A program made the translations under genes and the position numbers. A stretch of DNA of 64,000 bases from positions 1,736,001 to 1,800,000 of the forward strand of contig OZ255843.1 of NCBI GenBank assembly GCA_965277775.1, in the 5' to 3' direction. Origin of the DNA: G965195345 sp965277775 (lineage in GTDB: Bacteria > Pseudomonadota > Gammaproteobacteria > CAKMZV01). A model generated the notes under the pieces. That model did not search any database. It was not told where the DNA came from and was given only the letters and a program-made list of their open reading frames with translations. Every line of letters starts with the position of its first letter. Position 1 is the stretch's first letter. Shown here one piece after another: positions 62,751 to 64,000 of this stretch.

Positions 62751-63236
62751 TTATAAGGTGTCATTGGCTAAAACCAAAATCGCCAACGCTAAAATTATGG
62801 CAGAAATGACACCAGATAGTACGTCATCCATCATGATGTCCCAACCTGGCGGGAGCTGAGTTTCAGATTTCTTGATGATTGAAGGCTTGCTAATGTCGAA
62901 TACTCTGAATAATATAAAAGCCATGGCTGGACCGAGGATACCCGTGCTCATTTGAAAGGGCAGTAATGCCACCCATAAACCAATAAATTCATCCCAGACT
63001 ATGGCTGATGGGTCGGACGTTTGCCAATCTCTGGCGGTGGCTTTGCAAAGATAGACGCCCAAAAATAAACCCACGATACAAATGCTGCCCATAACCCAAA
63101 CTGAGAGGTCGCGTAGCACCAACCACCATATAAGCAAAGCGGCGATGCTGCCAACCGTTCCTGGTGCAATCGGCGAAAGTCCACTACCAAATCCACAGGC
63201 TATCCAGTGATACCAGCGGCTGGGTCGGCATTGCAT
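62751..63236 (-). CDS. pgpA: Phosphatidylglycerophosphatase A
   Basis: PgpA dephosphorylates phosphatidylglycerophosphate to phosphatidylglycerol in the inner membrane. The 161 residues have about four hydrophobic segments and the family segments GLSPIAPGTVGS near the N-terminus, IVWDEFIGLW in the middle and RVFDISKP later. The start is at 63236, one base after the argG stop, so the two are in the same operon. Confidence 0.94.
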   Translation of the reverse strand: MQCRPSRWYHWIACGFGSGLSPIAPGTVGSIAALLIWWLVLRDLSVWVMGSICIVGLFLGVYLCKATARDWQTSDPSAIVWDEFIGLWVALLPFQMSTGILGPAMAFILFRVFDISKPSIIKKSETQLPPGWDIMMDDVLSGVISAIILALAILVLANDTL

Positions 63237-63237
63237 G

Positions 63238-64000
63238 TTAGGATTGATTTTTAATATTTTTCAAACGCAGGGCATTCAGTTTTATAAAACCTTCAGCATC
63301 CTGTTGATTATAGGCGCCACCGTCGTCTTCAAAAGTGGCGATATTCTCATCAAAGAGAGAGTGCTTTGAGCGTCTGCCCAATACGGTCACATTGCCTTTG
63401 TAAAGAAACAGCTTGACGTCTCCAGCTACTTTTTGTTGGGTATCATCGATTAAGGCTTGGAGCGCTTGACGTTCTGGGCTGAACCAAAATCCGTTATAAA
63501 TAAGCTCTGCATACTTTGGCATGATGCTGTCTTTGATGTGTCCAGCTTCACGGTCGAGCGTAATCGATTCCATCGCGCGATGCGCTCGTAATAAAACGGT
63601 GCCCGCGGGCGTTTCGTAGCAACCACGTGATTTCATGCCAACAAATCGATTTTCAACAATGTCTGTTCGTCCAATGCCATTTCTGCCAGCAATTTTATTT
63701 AATTCAAGCATCAAAGTTGCGGGGGATAAAGCTTGCCCGTTTAAGGCACAAGGGTCGCCCTGTTCAAAAGAAATGGTTAATGTTTCTCCAGTTTGTGGTG
63801 CATCGGTGGGTGCGGTCGTCCACAACCACATAGCCTCTTCAGGTTCTGTCCATGGGTCTTCTAAGACGCCTCCTTCATAAGATATGTGCAGGAGATTGGC
63901 ATCCATTGAGTAGGGTGATTTTTGTTGCGGCTTGGTTTCAATCTTGATGTCCCACTTGGCCGCATATTCCAATAATTTTTCACGAGAGTTGAGGTCCCAT
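63238..64000 (-). CDS. argG: Argininosuccinate synthase, 3' part; runs off the right edge
   Basis: ArgG ligates citrulline and aspartate with ATP. About 254 C-terminal residues are in the window, starting in frame with DLNSREKLLEYAAKW and including GRNGIGRTDIVENRFVG and GHIKDSIMPKYAELIYNGFW. The N-terminal ATP-binding domain lies beyond base 64000, so the true start is not visible; a TTG at 63972 is internal. It is upstream of pgpA, an uncommon neighbour. Confidence 0.95.
   Translation of the reverse strand, partial: WDLNSREKLLEYAAKWDIKIETKPQQKSPYSMDANLLHISYEGGVLEDPWTEPEEAMWLWTTAPTDAPQTGETLTISFEQGDPCALNGQALSPATLMLELNKIAGRNGIGRTDIVENRFVGMKSRGCYETPAGTVLLRAHRAMESITLDREAGHIKDSIMPKYAELIYNGFWFSPERQALQALIDDTQQKVAGDVKLFLYKGNVTVLGRRSKHSLFDENIATFEDDGGAYNQQDAEGFIKLNALRLKNIKNQS

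Overview
The window looks like chromosomal DNA of an AT-leaning gammaproteobacterium. It carries an rpmB-rpmG-mutM operon, a hemA-prfA pair, a lon/clpX block, a Kdo-phosphatase (kdsC, so an LPS-bearing Gram-negative envelope), a BepA-like M48 protease, a BamE-like lipoprotein and maeB. Several familiar gammaproteobacterial neighbourhoods are broken up: rpsP stands without rimM-trmD-rplS, clpX without clpP, leuD without leuC, prfA without prmC, and coaBC is two genes. I cannot name a genus. No tRNA, rRNA, CRISPR array, insertion sequence or prophage was seen.

Layout. 1-6.4 kb: radA, a small Rieske oxygenase/glyoxalase/cupin operon, an SDR, leuD, folP. 6.4-16.9 kb: mostly minus-strand housekeeping genes (kdsC, a cation antiporter, a BamE-like lipoprotein, lon, clpX, NUDIX, OsmC, fhs) plus a plus-strand uronate dehydrogenase-like gene and ssb. 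17.2-30.2 kb: a plus-strand glycan cluster (asnB, galU, ugd, carbamoyltransferase, UDP-glucuronate 4-epimerase, PLP enzyme, HAD protein, TupA-like ATP-grasp, GT4, GumK-like GT). It centres on UDP-glucuronate and on amide/carbamoyl decoration, and it contains two decayed gene copies. 30.4-33.9 kb: an M19-fold protein lacking most metal ligands, an unrecognised 555-residue protein and a DUF3726 protein. 34.0-38.3 kb: hisBHAFE overlapping tyrS. 38.4-47.7 kb: a glycine-zipper lipoprotein, purB, a membrane protein, a TlpA-like protein, an SRPBCC/GyrI-like protein, rpsP, maeB, msrA, an Lrp regulator, mutM-rpmG-rpmB. 47.9-55.0 kb: thiolase, apbE, prfA-hemA, a PanE-like gene with separate coaC and coaB. 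55.0-59.2 kb: an aapJQMP-type amino-acid ABC transporter. 59.7-64 kb: ppa-cysE, then M48 protease, rhodanese, pgpA and the 3' part of argG, which runs off the right edge.

Most striking observations. (1) The remains of a tandem duplication of an [epimerase - carbamoyltransferase] unit, in which copy 1 lost the epimerase and copy 2 lost the carbamoyltransferase, leaving one intact gene from each copy. (2) A 13-base G:C homopolymer inside the aapQ reading frame, a candidate phase-variation switch for an amino-acid permease. (3) A glucuronate-centred glycan cassette with several enzymes able to make amides. (4) A coenzyme A cluster of a PanE-like gene, coaC and coaB joined by GTGA overlaps. (5) A trio built around a metal-ligand-poor M19 homologue. 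(6) A lipoprotein AapJ with a tandem-repeat linker, and an S16 with an acidic Ala/Glu-rich tail.
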